DNA of 64,000 nucleotides. It comes from Candidatus Nitrosacidococcus sp. I8 (lineage in GTDB: Bacteria > Pseudomonadota > Gammaproteobacteria > Nitrosococcales > Nitrosococcaceae). The notes below the pieces were generated by a model, which worked only from the letters and a program-made list of their open reading frames with translations, did no database searches and had not been told where the DNA came from. The translations under genes and the position numbers were made by a program. Shown here piece by piece: positions 8,549 to 16,438 of the stretch (positions within the stretch are counted from its first letter, which is position 1; every line of letters starts with the position of its first letter). The DNA is taken from assembly GCF_945836005.1 (NCBI RefSeq), contig NZ_OX241534.1, positions 1,784,275 through 1,848,274 on the forward strand. The letters run 5' to 3'.

Positions 8549-9220
8549 TTATCCTATATAGGAGACAAGCAACAAGCGTTTAATATCTTTTAGGATATGT
8601 TTAGAATCTTCTTCCGATGGGTAACTCATCATAATATTTTTTAGAGGATCTACAATATAAATTCTCTGATTAGCCGCTGGGTTTTGAGCATTCGGAAGGA
8701 TAAATTGCTTGATCTGTGTATGTTCTTGATCTTTCTCAACAGCAACTATAAGATCGGGGTGTTCATTACTAATCCAATCTTTTTGCTGTTGTAAAGTATT
8801 TATATCATCTGCTATCCACAAACGCCGCACCCGATACATATATTTATTTCCGAGTGCTAAGCGTATTTGTCGTACCTTATTTAGTAAATTATGGCACTGA
8901 TCGTCACAATTAGCAGGCTCAAAAATAACGAGTGTCCATATACCCTTAAAAATATCATCAGTAGATAAATCTTTTTTAGATAACCCGCCTATAAAGAACC
9001 CATCTCTTAATGGAACACTTGGAATAATAAGTTCGCCATAGTTGCTTGTTTTTACTTTGCCATCTTGAAAATTTTTGTACATCCACCAAGAAATAATTAC
9101 AGGTAATATAGAAACAGTAAGAATGGCTAACATTATTAAGCGAGATCCTTTTGTTTGTACTTCTTTTTTTGCAGTAGTTTCTACCGGCACATCTAGTTTA
9201 GATTCTTGCTTGTTTTCCAA
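8549..9220 (-). CDS. Sco-like thioredoxin-fold membrane protein of the oxidase cluster
   Basis: A 223-residue protein with one membrane anchor at about 27-47 and a C-terminal domain outside the cytoplasm. The segment TLVIFEPANCDDQCHNLL places C105 and C109 in a CxxxC motif where Sco1/SenC copper chaperones have theirs. After the strand RIYIVDPLKNIM no distal histidine equivalent to the third Sco copper ligand is evident. Proteins of this sort sit between surf1 and ctaA in several proteobacteria. A role in copper or thiol handling during oxidase assembly is inferred from fold and context. Confidence 0.7.
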   Translation of the reverse strand: MENKQESKLDVPVETTAKKEVQTKGSRLIMLAILTVSILPVIISWWMYKNFQDGKVKTSNYGELIIPSVPLRDGFFIGGLSKKDLSTDDIFKGIWTLVIFEPANCDDQCHNLLNKVRQIRLALGNKYMYRVRRLWIADDINTLQQQKDWISNEHPDLIVAVEKDQEHTQIKQFILPNAQNPAANQRIYIVDPLKNIMMSYPSEEDSKHILKDIKRLLLVSYIG

Positions 9221-9241
9221 TTTCTAACTCCTCACATATTA

Positions 9242-9991
9242 CTAATTTTGATTGTTAATCTCACGTTTAATTAAAACAATAAATATTCCAAAGGCAATAA
9301 AAGCCATGCTAAACCATTGGATAGCGTAGGCAATATGTCGTTGTGTTCCCATTTCTGATGGAGAGGACGGCCAAGATCGAGCAAAACCATTAGGCTGGTT
9401 TGGGTCTAATTGAATAATCAAAGGTTGTAGAGAGTAGCCTAATTCTAGTTCTAACTTTTCTATATCCATGTATTGAATTAATTTTGGCCACCCAGAAGAT
9501 TCCCAGTCCTCTTCCTTTCCTAGATAGAAGGGGGGTTTTTTAAAAGGATGATATAGGGTGCCAAGGACGGTTACAACCAAATTATCTGTCAGTTCTATAG
9601 GAGGCAATTTTTGACGATCTAAATTTGCAGCTATCCACCCTCGGTTAATAAGTATTGCTTTATTTTCTTTATACAGAAGCGGCGTAAGTATATAATAGCC
9701 TACCTGGCTTTGGTAAATTTGGTTATCTACCAACATCGTATGTTGATTATCAAAATGTCCTTCTACAATTATTTTTCTATACTCATCTGTTTTTTGATTT
9801 AATCTCTTATCTCCAATAAGAATAGGTACGTCACTACCTCTTTCTTCAAGAGCCAGTTCAATGGAACGCTTTACATCAGCACGCCGCAATTGCCAAAACC
9901 CTAATGAGCTAAGTACAACGATCATAAACGTAAATAAAAATATAAAACTTAATCTAAGAGTTATACTCCTTTGTTTGAATTTAAATAGCAT
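9242..9991 (-). CDS. surf1: SURF1-family cytochrome oxidase assembly protein
   Basis: Assists haem A insertion into subunit I of aa3-type oxidases. The 249-residue protein has the family layout: an N-terminal helix at about 12-31, the motif LGFWQLRRADVKR just after it, a periplasmic beta domain with the conserved NRGWIA (about 125-130), and a second helix near 225-242 following HIAYAIQWFSMA. Transcription is leftward with the Sco-like gene 21 bp downstream. It is divergent from the DUF2909 gene. Confidence 0.92.
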   Translation of the reverse strand: MLFKFKQRSITLRLSFIFLFTFMIVVLSSLGFWQLRRADVKRSIELALEERGSDVPILIGDKRLNQKTDEYRKIIVEGHFDNQHTMLVDNQIYQSQVGYYILTPLLYKENKAILINRGWIAANLDRQKLPPIELTDNLVVTVLGTLYHPFKKPPFYLGKEEDWESSGWPKLIQYMDIEKLELELGYSLQPLIIQLDPNQPNGFARSWPSSPSEMGTQRHIAYAIQWFSMAFIAFGIFIVLIKREINNQN

Positions 9992-10017
9992 AGATTATAA
10001 GGATTGATTTCAATGAT

Positions 10018-10036
10018 ATTACTTACTGTAAGTAAT
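10018..10036. promoter_or_regulatory. Operator-like inverted repeat between surf1 and DUF2909
   Basis: Perfect 8-bp arms ATTACTTA and TAAGTAAT are separated by 3 bp, 27 bp upstream of the surf1 start in the divergent 158-bp gap. The size suits a dimeric regulator, but no regulator is known and no firm promoter was identified. The rest of the gap is very AT-rich (runs of TATA). Confidence 0.35.
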
Positions 10037-10149
10037 GAGGTTTATACTAGTATATAAATATATATTATATAAAATATATAGTAAATACATCTTTACAAGA
10101 TTAGACTAACGGTAGTGCTAGTTATTATATAACCGCTACGGAGTATATT

Positions 10150-10407
10150 ATGATTTTTAAATTAATTATTATCGGGCTTTTAATTTTTACTGTTTATTCT
10201 TTAGGTATTGCATTAGTTGCTCTGCTAGGAAGAAGTGATAAAGACGCAGAAAAAATGTTAAAGGCACTTACTTGGCGAATTTCTCTCTCTGTAGGTATAT
10301 TTGTTTTGCTTATGATTGGGAGAGCTGTAGGATTAATTACCCCGCACAGTGCATTTCAAGAAAATAATCCATCAATAAATAGTCTAGATATATCAGATCA
10401 AAAATAG
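10150..10407 (+). CDS. DUF2909 twin-transmembrane small protein
   Basis: An 85-residue protein with two hydrophobic helices (about 2-25 and 43-63), a short polar link containing LGRSDKDAEKMLKALTWR, and a polar tail. It resembles DUF2909 proteins found beside surf1 and subunit III in other proteobacterial oxidase clusters; their function is unknown. It is on the opposite strand to the genes on either side. A role in oxidase assembly or stability is inferred from neighbourhood only. Confidence 0.75.
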   Translation: MIFKLIIIGLLIFTVYSLGIALVALLGRSDKDAEKMLKALTWRISLSVGIFVLLMIGRAVGLITPHSAFQENNPSINSLDISDQK

Positions 10408-10427
10408 TTTACTTACATATAGTAGAA

Positions 10428-10459
10428 ATCTCTCTTACCTAAATTTAGGTAAGAGAGAT
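10428..10459. terminator. 32-bp perfect palindrome, probable bidirectional terminator
   Basis: The arms ATCTCTCTTACCTAAA (10428-10443) and TTTAGGTAAGAGAGAT (10444-10459) are exact reverse complements with no spacer. It lies between the converging DUF2909 and ctaE genes (26 bp from the ctaE stop), the right place for a shared terminator. Neither side has a real T-run, so it may instead protect 3' ends or act by another mechanism. Confidence 0.6.
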
Positions 10460-10484
10460 CAGTAAATACGCCCAGCTTCTTCTA

Positions 10485-11351
10485 TTATATCCAATATACA
10501 AATATAAATAAGCCAAGCCAAACTATATCAACGAAGTGCCAGTACCATGCCACAGCTTCAAAAGCAAAATGGCGTTGGGGTGTAAAATGACCTTTGATAC
10601 TGCGTACCCATATGGTAATTAACATGATTGACCCTACAGTTACATGGAATCCATGGAATCCTGTTAACATAAAAAATACAGATCCATAAATTCCAGAACC
10701 TAAAGTGAGGTTCATATGAGTAATAGCATGGCCATATTCATAGGCTTGACAACCAACGAAGGTTAAACCTAATGCAAAGGTAAGAAATAATCCTTGGATT
10801 AATTGCTTTCTATTTTCGGATCTTAGCCCATGATGGGCCCAAGTAACAGTTACACCACTAGTAAGAAGGATGAGGGTATTAAGCGCAGGAATACCCCATG
10901 CTTCCATTGTATTAAGTTCTCCACCAACATGGGCAGGACCGCTACTTGGCCAAAATTCAGAGAAATTTGGCCACAGGAATTCATGAGCCATTCCCTTATC
11001 ACCAATCCCAGAGAGCCAATCTAGTGAAAATGCACGAGTATAGAACAGAGCTCCAAAGAAAGCAGCAAAAAAGAAAACTTCAGTAGTGATAAAGAAAATC
11101 ATGCCCCAACGAAAGGAGCGATCTACTTGATCATTATAGAGTCCTGATTCGCTTTCACGAATAACTTCGCCAAACCAACCAGCCATTACAAAAAATATAA
11201 TAGCGAGCCCAACAAGTAAGCCAAATTTCCCTACCTCTATATCATTAACCCAAGCTGCAACACTTCCTAGCGAAAGAAAGAGTCCAGTAGAAGCTACTAT
11301 AGGCCAATGACTAGGTTGGGGTAAATAATAATCCCCATGAGCGTGTGCCAT
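10485..11351 (-). CDS. ctaE: Cytochrome c oxidase subunit III
   Basis: The 288-residue, seven-helix subunit III stabilises the proton-pumping aa3 core. It begins MAHAHGDYYLPQPSHWPI, and the family segments FRWGMIFFITTEVFFFAAFFGA (shown in part: RWGMIFFITTEV, around 81-92), LTGFHGFHVTVG and the C-terminal AFEAVAWYWHFVDIVWLGLF, split here as AVAWYWHFVD, are clear. It is 70 bp downstream of ctaG and is the last gene before the palindromic terminator. Confidence 0.97.
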   Translation of the reverse strand: MAHAHGDYYLPQPSHWPIVASTGLFLSLGSVAAWVNDIEVGKFGLLVGLAIIFFVMAGWFGEVIRESESGLYNDQVDRSFRWGMIFFITTEVFFFAAFFGALFYTRAFSLDWLSGIGDKGMAHEFLWPNFSEFWPSSGPAHVGGELNTMEAWGIPALNTLILLTSGVTVTWAHHGLRSENRKQLIQGLFLTFALGLTFVGCQAYEYGHAITHMNLTLGSGIYGSVFFMLTGFHGFHVTVGSIMLITIWVRSIKGHFTPQRHFAFEAVAWYWHFVDIVWLGLFIFVYWI

Positions 11352-11421
11352 AAAGCATTTCCTCCCGTATCATTTAATGCTAAAAAAATATTTAAATTAC
11401 AAAAAATTTCTTAAAAAACTT

Positions 11422-11982
11422 TTAACCTGAAGAGTCTTTAGTGTTTTTATCGGCAACATTAAAAAATGTATAAGATAAAATTACACTGCTGTATTCTAAC
11501 GGTAACTTAGAGTCAATATAAAAAACTACAGGCATTTCTCGTTCTTCGCCTGCTTCAAGCGGTTGTTCAGTAAAGCAGAAACACTCGGTTTTATGTAAAT
11601 GTTTTGCTGCTAGCCCTGGACTAATACTAGGTACGGCACGACCAACAATTTTATGATTATCTAAGTTACGCACATAAAAAACAGCTTTTGTAGTTTCTCC
11701 CGGATGAATCTTAATTTTATTTGTTTCTGATCTAAATTCCCAAGGAAGCTGAGTATTAGCAGTAGCTAGAAATTCAACAGTGATTACACGACTTGCGTCT
11801 ATTTTCGTTACTTCAGCCTTTTCTTCTGCAACTGCTACATTCTCAGGCTTACCGTTTAGGCCTGTAATCGTGCAAAAAGCATTATAAAGCGGTATTAAAG
11901 CATACCCAAATCCAAACATAACAATTGCGTATAGAGCCAATTTTAAGGTATGCCTGCTCGCTTTTTTTTCAGAACTACTCAT
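11422..11982 (-). CDS. ctaG: Cytochrome c oxidase assembly protein CtaG/Cox11
   Basis: Copper chaperone that delivers Cu to the CuB site of subunit I. The 186-residue protein has an N-terminal membrane helix at about 13-32, the conserved YNAFC just after it (C37), and a periplasmic domain with the copper-binding CFCF motif (C134 and C136) in TECFCFTEQ. The spacing is 3 bp from the small upstream gene and 70 bp from ctaE, in the standard order subunit I, Cox11, subunit III. Confidence 0.96.
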   Translation of the reverse strand: MSSSEKKASRHTLKLALYAIVMFGFGYALIPLYNAFCTITGLNGKPENVAVAEEKAEVTKIDASRVITVEFLATANTQLPWEFRSETNKIKIHPGETTKAVFYVRNLDNHKIVGRAVPSISPGLAAKHLHKTECFCFTEQPLEAGEEREMPVVFYIDSKLPLEYSSVILSYTFFNVADKNTKDSSG

Positions 11983-11985
11983 GGT

Positions 11986-12174
11986 TCATTTTATCGCCGT
12001 ATGTATATTCTGATACATAAACCAAAGGTAAACTCCTAGAGAATATAGAGCTACTATCCACCCGGTGCGCCGGGCTTTCGCCCGACGCTGTTCCAGAGAA
12101 AACTCAGGCTGTTGCCTATCATCATTAGACTGCTGCTGATTATTTTCAGGTTGTTGCCTATCGTTATCAGACAT
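11986..12174 (-). CDS. Small single-pass protein of the oxidase operon
   Basis: A 62-residue protein with a polar N-terminus holding two copies of DRQQPE, 14 residues apart, then basic EQRRAKARR and one membrane helix at about 38-57. It lies between ctaD and ctaG, where many proteobacteria have a short, poorly conserved one-helix assembly gene. A clear frame, tight spacing (15 bp and 3 bp) and membrane helix support it as real. The repeat is visible at the DNA level (12104-12120 and 12146-12162). Function is not known. Confidence 0.7.
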   Translation of the reverse strand: MSDNDRQQPENNQQQSNDDRQQPEFSLEQRRAKARRTGWIVALYSLGVYLWFMYQNIHTAIK

Positions 12175-12189
12175 TTACTATCTTCTCTG

Positions 12190-13770
12190 TTATTTCACAT
12201 GAGGAGGAGTTTCAAAGGTATGATAAGGAGCAGGTGTTGGTACAGTCCACTCTAAACCTTCGGCACCTTCCCAAACTTGATCAGGCAACTTTTCTCCTGC
12301 TTTACCCTTAATGGTTTTAAGCACAATGTATAAGAAGAGTAATTGACCTGCTGCAAACATATAAGCACCTACGGTAGAGATCTGATTCCACTCAGTAAAT
12401 TGAGGAGAATAATCTGCAATTCTACGTGGCATGCCTGCTAAGCCAGCGAAGTTTTGAGGTAAGAAAATAACATTAGTAGCGATAACAGTGATCCAGAAAT
12501 GCCACTTAGCTAGATTCTCATCATACATATGACCAATCCATTTTGGGCCCCAATAGTAGAAAGAAGCAAAAGCACCGAATACGGTGACTGGAAGCACTAC
12601 CCAGTGAAAGTGAGAAACAATGAAGTAAGTATCTTGGTATTGGAAGTCAGTTAAAGATACTCCCATCATAAGACCTGTGAACCCACCAATTGAAAATAAG
12701 GCAATAAAGGCAAGTGCCCACATCATTGGGGCTTCAAAAGTCAAAGATCCACGCCACATCGTAGCTAACCAGTTAAATATTTTAACTCCAGTAGGTACTG
12801 AAATCATAATTGTGGCATACATGAAGTATAACTCACCTGCGATTGGCATTCCTACCGTAAACATATGGTGTGCCCATACGATAAATGAAAGGAAAGCAAT
12901 GGCTGCAATCGCATAAATCATGGAGTGTTTACCAAAAAGTGGCTTACGAGAAAAGGTAGGAATAATATCTGACATTAAGCCAAAAATAGGTAATACAAGA
13001 ACGTATACTTCAGGGTGACCAAAGAACCAGAAGATATGTTGGAACATAATGGGATCACCACCACCAGCAGCACTAAAGAAGCTGGTTCCAAAATGGCGAT
13101 CAGTCAATTCCATAGTTACTGCACCAGCTATTACTGGCATAATACCTATGATTAAGAAAGAGGTAATAAGCCATCCCCAGCAGAACATAGGCATTTTCAT
13201 CATGGTCATACCAGGTGCTCTCATATTGAGTAGGGTTGCAATAATGTTAAGAGATCCTAGTATCGATGAAACCCCTAAAGTATGCACGGCAAAGATTGCC
13301 ATATCATAGCCTATACCACCTTGGATAAATAAAGGAGGATACATAGTCCATCCGCCTGCAGGTCCACCGCCTGGAACAAACATACTACCTAACAAGAATG
13401 TAAATCCAAAAGGTAGAAGCCAAAAACTCCAGTTATTTAGGCGTGGTAGAGCCATATCAGGTGCACCAATCATCATTGGAATTAGCCAGTTGGCTAGACC
13501 CGTTAAAACTGGCATCAATGCACCAAAAATCATGACTAGACCATGGATACTTACTAGCTCATTAAAGGTCTGAGGATCCAAAAACTGCATTCCGGGTAGA
13601 AAAAGCTCAGTCCGGAATATTAAAGCCATCGTACCGCCAATTATAAACATTGCAAAACTAAACCACAGATATAGTGTTCCAATATCTTTGTGGTTCGTGG
13701 TAAATAACCAGCGCGAAATCCCAGTGGGATGGTGCGCATGATCACCGTGTGCTACTTTACTCATACTCAA
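12190..13770 (-). CDS. ctaD: Cytochrome c oxidase subunit I (aa3 type, A1 class)
   Basis: Catalytic subunit of the haem-copper oxidase. The 526-residue, 12-helix protein shows haem a ligand H76, the CuB-Tyr cross-link motif GHPEVY at 251-256 (H252, Y256), H301-H302 for CuB, and H387 and H389 for haems a3 and a. E254 in the motif marks the D-channel glutamate of A1 oxidases, D105 in GAPDMA suits the D-channel entry, and K330 in PTGVK the K-channel. All residues for a proton-pumping enzyme are present. Confidence 0.98.
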   Translation of the reverse strand: MSMSKVAHGDHAHHPTGISRWLFTTNHKDIGTLYLWFSFAMFIIGGTMALIFRTELFLPGMQFLDPQTFNELVSIHGLVMIFGALMPVLTGLANWLIPMMIGAPDMALPRLNNWSFWLLPFGFTFLLGSMFVPGGGPAGGWTMYPPLFIQGGIGYDMAIFAVHTLGVSSILGSLNIIATLLNMRAPGMTMMKMPMFCWGWLITSFLIIGIMPVIAGAVTMELTDRHFGTSFFSAAGGGDPIMFQHIFWFFGHPEVYVLVLPIFGLMSDIIPTFSRKPLFGKHSMIYAIAAIAFLSFIVWAHHMFTVGMPIAGELYFMYATIMISVPTGVKIFNWLATMWRGSLTFEAPMMWALAFIALFSIGGFTGLMMGVSLTDFQYQDTYFIVSHFHWVVLPVTVFGAFASFYYWGPKWIGHMYDENLAKWHFWITVIATNVIFLPQNFAGLAGMPRRIADYSPQFTEWNQISTVGAYMFAAGQLLFLYIVLKTIKGKAGEKLPDQVWEGAEGLEWTVPTPAPYHTFETPPHVK

Positions 13771-13822
13771 ATTTCTCCTACATTGAATCTCTTACATATA
13801 GAAATTCTTTTACAAGCCAATA

Positions 13823-14668
13823 TTACTTAGCTTGCTCTGATTGTGCGATAATTTTACTTTCTTGTGGATTACCTAATAAAGCAACTTGATCGGCTACCCA
13901 TCTATCAAATTCTTCTTGGGTTTTTGCCTCTACTACGATAGGCATAAATGCATGCCCTCGCCCACAAATTTCAGTGCATTGACCTCGATAAGTACCAGGT
14001 TTCTCAATCACTGCCCAAGCATCATTAATATATCCGGGAATTGCATCTTGCTTGAAACCAAGGGCAGGAAGCCACCAAGCGTGAATAACATCATCGGCAG
14101 TAATTACAAAACGTACTTTCTTATTAATTGGAAGTACTAATGGGCGATCTACTTCGAGAAGATAATTTTCGCCTTTAGCTGTTTTATTTTGTAGCTGATC
14201 TATAGGGGTGGATAAACTACTAATGAAGCCAAAATTATGATCAATGTAATCATATTTCCAACGCCACTGATAACCCGTAACCTTAATTGTTAAGTCAGGA
14301 TCGCTAGTGTCGTATGTACGAAACATTGCTTTAGTTGCAGGTATAGCAATAGAAATCAAAATTAAAAATGGTATAACTGTCCATACAACTTCAAGAAGTG
14401 CATGTTCATGAAACTGGCTTGCAACAGGTCTTTTAGATCTGTTATGAAATACTATAATCCATGCCATAAGACCATACACAAGGCAGGCAATAGCAACGCA
14501 AACCCAGCCAATATACATATGAAGGCCGTAAATCTCTTTTGAAATAGGAGTTACACCTTCTGTTAAATTAAAACCAAATTCAGCACTTGCGCGCCCACTG
14601 AGCAGAAGTAACCCTATACTTCCTGCAATGGTTGCGAATAAGCTTTTTCTCTTGTTAGACAGGCTCAT
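13823..14668 (-). CDS. ctaC: Cytochrome c oxidase subunit II
   Basis: The CuA subunit, which takes electrons from cytochrome c. The 281-residue protein has a signal-like N-terminus (about 1-29), two membrane helices (about 48-74 and 90-112), the aromatic segment GYQWRWKYDY at 132-141 and a complete CuA site: H196, C231, E233, C235, H239 and M242 in GQCTEICGRGHAFM. It ends soon after the cupredoxin domain, with no fused cytochrome c, so the enzyme is aa3 rather than caa3. Confidence 0.97.
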   Translation of the reverse strand: MSLSNKRKSLFATIAGSIGLLLLSGRASAEFGFNLTEGVTPISKEIYGLHMYIGWVCVAIACLVYGLMAWIIVFHNRSKRPVASQFHEHALLEVVWTVIPFLILISIAIPATKAMFRTYDTSDPDLTIKVTGYQWRWKYDYIDHNFGFISSLSTPIDQLQNKTAKGENYLLEVDRPLVLPINKKVRFVITADDVIHAWWLPALGFKQDAIPGYINDAWAVIEKPGTYRGQCTEICGRGHAFMPIVVEAKTQEEFDRWVADQVALLGNPQESKIIAQSEQAK

Positions 14669-14781
14669 TCATTTCCCCTCCAGCTATCGCTTTCAATAAT
14701 AAAATACTCATAGTAAAACATATATGAAGTATACATCTTTTATATATGCTTATCTAGAACAATAAGCACTAAATTAATTTT

Positions 14782-15285
14782 TTAAGTGATTTTAATAGAT
14801 TTGGCAGCACTAGATCTACAGCACTTTTTTAACTCGTATGCTAATCGTTGGCGCTCGTCTTCTGTAAGAAAGCTACCAATTTCAACCTCATCTCCATGGG
14901 ATCCTATCATGAGCCGACTCATATACCACCCATGAGTAGGAAGATTAACTCTAATTTTTGTCCAATAACGGTGAAATTTCCACATTTCTTCAAGCTTTTT
15001 ACGGCCCCGAAGAATTTTAATATCATCCCGATCAATGGTAATTATTTCACGATATTGAGCTCGGTTAGCACATAAATAAAAGCCAATGCCTAGAGCAATT
15101 ATTTCTAATCCTGCAAATGGAAAAATAAGCCACAAACCTAAAAGGCTAAACCCAATAGATATAGTACCAAGAGTCGCTGCAACGATTAAAATAACATTTC
15201 TCATTCCACGCCAACTAAGTGAATTGTTTGGTTGTAGTGTGAATTGATACTTGTTTTCATCGGGCATAAAGCATCTAGAAATCAT
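14782..15285 (-). CDS. DUF2244-family membrane protein
   Basis: A 167-residue protein with two adjoining hydrophobic helices at about 28-70 and a C-terminal cytoplasmic domain (IITIDRDDIKILRGRKKLEE, then LPTHGWYMSRLMIGSHGDEVEIG in part). It matches DUF2244 integral membrane proteins commonly found beside oxidase genes. The ATG at 15285 has a GAGGGG ribosome binding site 9 bp upstream, so it is preferred over the second Met at residue 7. Function is unknown. Position upstream of ctaC suggests a role in oxidase expression or assembly. Confidence 0.75.
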   Translation of the reverse strand: MISRCFMPDENKYQFTLQPNNSLSWRGMRNVILIVAATLGTISIGFSLLGLWLIFPFAGLEIIALGIGFYLCANRAQYREIITIDRDDIKILRGRKKLEEMWKFHRYWTKIRVNLPTHGWYMSRLMIGSHGDEVEIGSFLTEDERQRLAYELKKCCRSSAAKSIKIT

Positions 15286-15333
15286 AATTGCTAGCCCCTC
15301 TAAATAATCACTAATCTTAAATATTAATTAAAT

Positions 15334-15678
15334 TTATTTAACCCAAGGTATATTAAGTCCCTTCTGGCTAGCAAAATAGGCACCTAAATCCGCTTTATCT
15401 TGGTCAGAAAGAGGAGCTGCCATTCCGGCCATTACATCATTTTTTCTATCACCAGACTGATAAGCACCTAAAGCATGGACAATATAGTTTGCACTTTGAC
15501 CTGCTAGTTTAGGAAAACTAGGAGCAGGACTGTTACCATCTGCACCATGACAACCAGCGCAAGCTTCAGATTTTTGCTTTCCTGCCGTTGGATCACCTTT
15601 TGGTTTTGCCATTGCTGTTCCAGAGGCAAGCACCATAGATACTGGGATTAATAAGAAAAATAACCATCGGTTTGACAT
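15334..15678 (-). CDS. Periplasmic monohaem cytochrome c (c553/c4-like)
   Basis: From the preferred ATG at 15678 (GGAG 9 bp upstream) the product has 114 residues. An upstream in-frame ATG at 15696 has no ribosome binding site. A signal peptide ends near AMA at residue 24. The haem motif is C40-AG-C43-H44, and the axial Met is M83 or M86. It is clearly paralogous to the next upstream gene, sharing PKLxGQ, AxYIVxALxAYxSGDRK and a DQD near the end. It probably carries electrons to CuA of the adjacent oxidase (inferred). Confidence 0.88.
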   Translation of the reverse strand: MSNRWLFFLLIPVSMVLASGTAMAKPKGDPTAGKQKSEACAGCHGADGNSPAPSFPKLAGQSANYIVHALGAYQSGDRKNDVMAGMAAPLSDQDKADLGAYFASQKGLNIPWVK

Positions 15679-15721
15679 AATAACGTTCTCCACCATATTT
15701 ATCTAAATTATTAGCCTTGCT

Positions 15722-16051
15722 TTATTGTTTTTCAAAGAAAGCAGCTATATCTTCCATATCTTGATCAGTTAAACTACCTGCTGATCCCTGCATTGGCGGA
15801 TGTTTTCTATCGCCAGACTTATACGCTTGGAGTGCAGAAACAATATACTCAGCATGTTGACCACCTAATTTTGGTACTTTATAGGTTGGATAAACATTAT
15901 TGAGACCCTCAATACCATGGCAGCCTTGGCATTGTTTTTGATCTGCCTTTTGTCTGCCAACTGCAGGATCGCCTGCTGCTTGTACTGTCATGCTAAATAG
16001 TAGTGCCATGCTAGTACCCAAGAGAAAAATAGGAAAACTTTTTTTATCCAT
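15722..16051 (-). CDS. Periplasmic monohaem cytochrome c (c553/c4-like), first gene of the oxidase cluster
   Basis: A 109-residue cytochrome with a signal peptide cleaved around VQAAG (residues 23-27), haem motif C41-QG-C44-H45 and probable axial M87 in PPMQGS. The ATG is preceded by GGGAG at 6 bp. It is 43 bp upstream of its paralogue, and the pair heads the leftward cluster leading to ctaC and ctaD. Either protein, or both, could be donors to the aa3 enzyme. Known c4 proteins are di-haem fusions of such domains; here the two domains are separate genes. Confidence 0.88.
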   Translation of the reverse strand: MDKKSFPIFLLGTSMALLFSMTVQAAGDPAVGRQKADQKQCQGCHGIEGLNNVYPTYKVPKLGGQHAEYIVSALQAYKSGDRKHPPMQGSAGSLTDQDMEDIAAFFEKQ

Positions 16052-16438
16052 TATTAACTCCCACTTACTGATTAGTACGTTATTTTTCGGTTTTGTTTTA
16101 AAAAATACCTAAATATTTCCCTCTAGTGTTTAAATAGCTAGAGAGAACCCCACAAAACTAAATAAACTAAAACTTCCCTTTAATATATATTAAGCTATAT
16201 TAGATTAATAAACATATATAAAAAATATATCTTACTAAGTATATTTAAAAAAATAAATATAACAGAATATAGACTATACATTATTGAGTAATTGCAAATA
16301 ATATCTTATTTTTACATGATTTGGTAATAATCTATATTACTTCTATAACCTTAATCTCCTAGATTTTATGAATTAGCCTACATGCTAAACTAATAAGCAA
16401 GTAGCACTACTATTTACGATAGATATAGGAAAATTATA
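16052..16438. other. AT-rich divergent intergenic region (oxidase cluster / his operon)
   Basis: 387 bp without a gene, the longest gap in the window, lying between the leftward cytochrome c and rightward hisB. It contains a likely hisB promoter at 16311-16338, a short inverted repeat CTCTAG/CTAGAG at 16121-16143 on the cytochrome side, and long A/T runs (16170-16275) typical of upstream promoter DNA. No RNA gene or clear promoter for the leftward oxidase cluster was recognised. Confidence 0.6.
16311..16338 (+). promoter_or_regulatory. Candidate sigma-70 promoter for the his operon
   Basis: TTTACA at 16311-16316 and TATATT at 16333-16338 are spaced 16 bp apart, giving a leader of about 95 nt before hisB. 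No his leader peptide with a histidine run was found, so attenuation of the enteric kind is not supported. Confidence 0.45.

Noticed and set aside
12677-12916. Plus-strand open frames opposite ctaD (12677-12916, 13049-13309)
   Set aside because: They are shadows of the conserved oxidase subunit I gene, with no recognisable family and no ribosome binding site.
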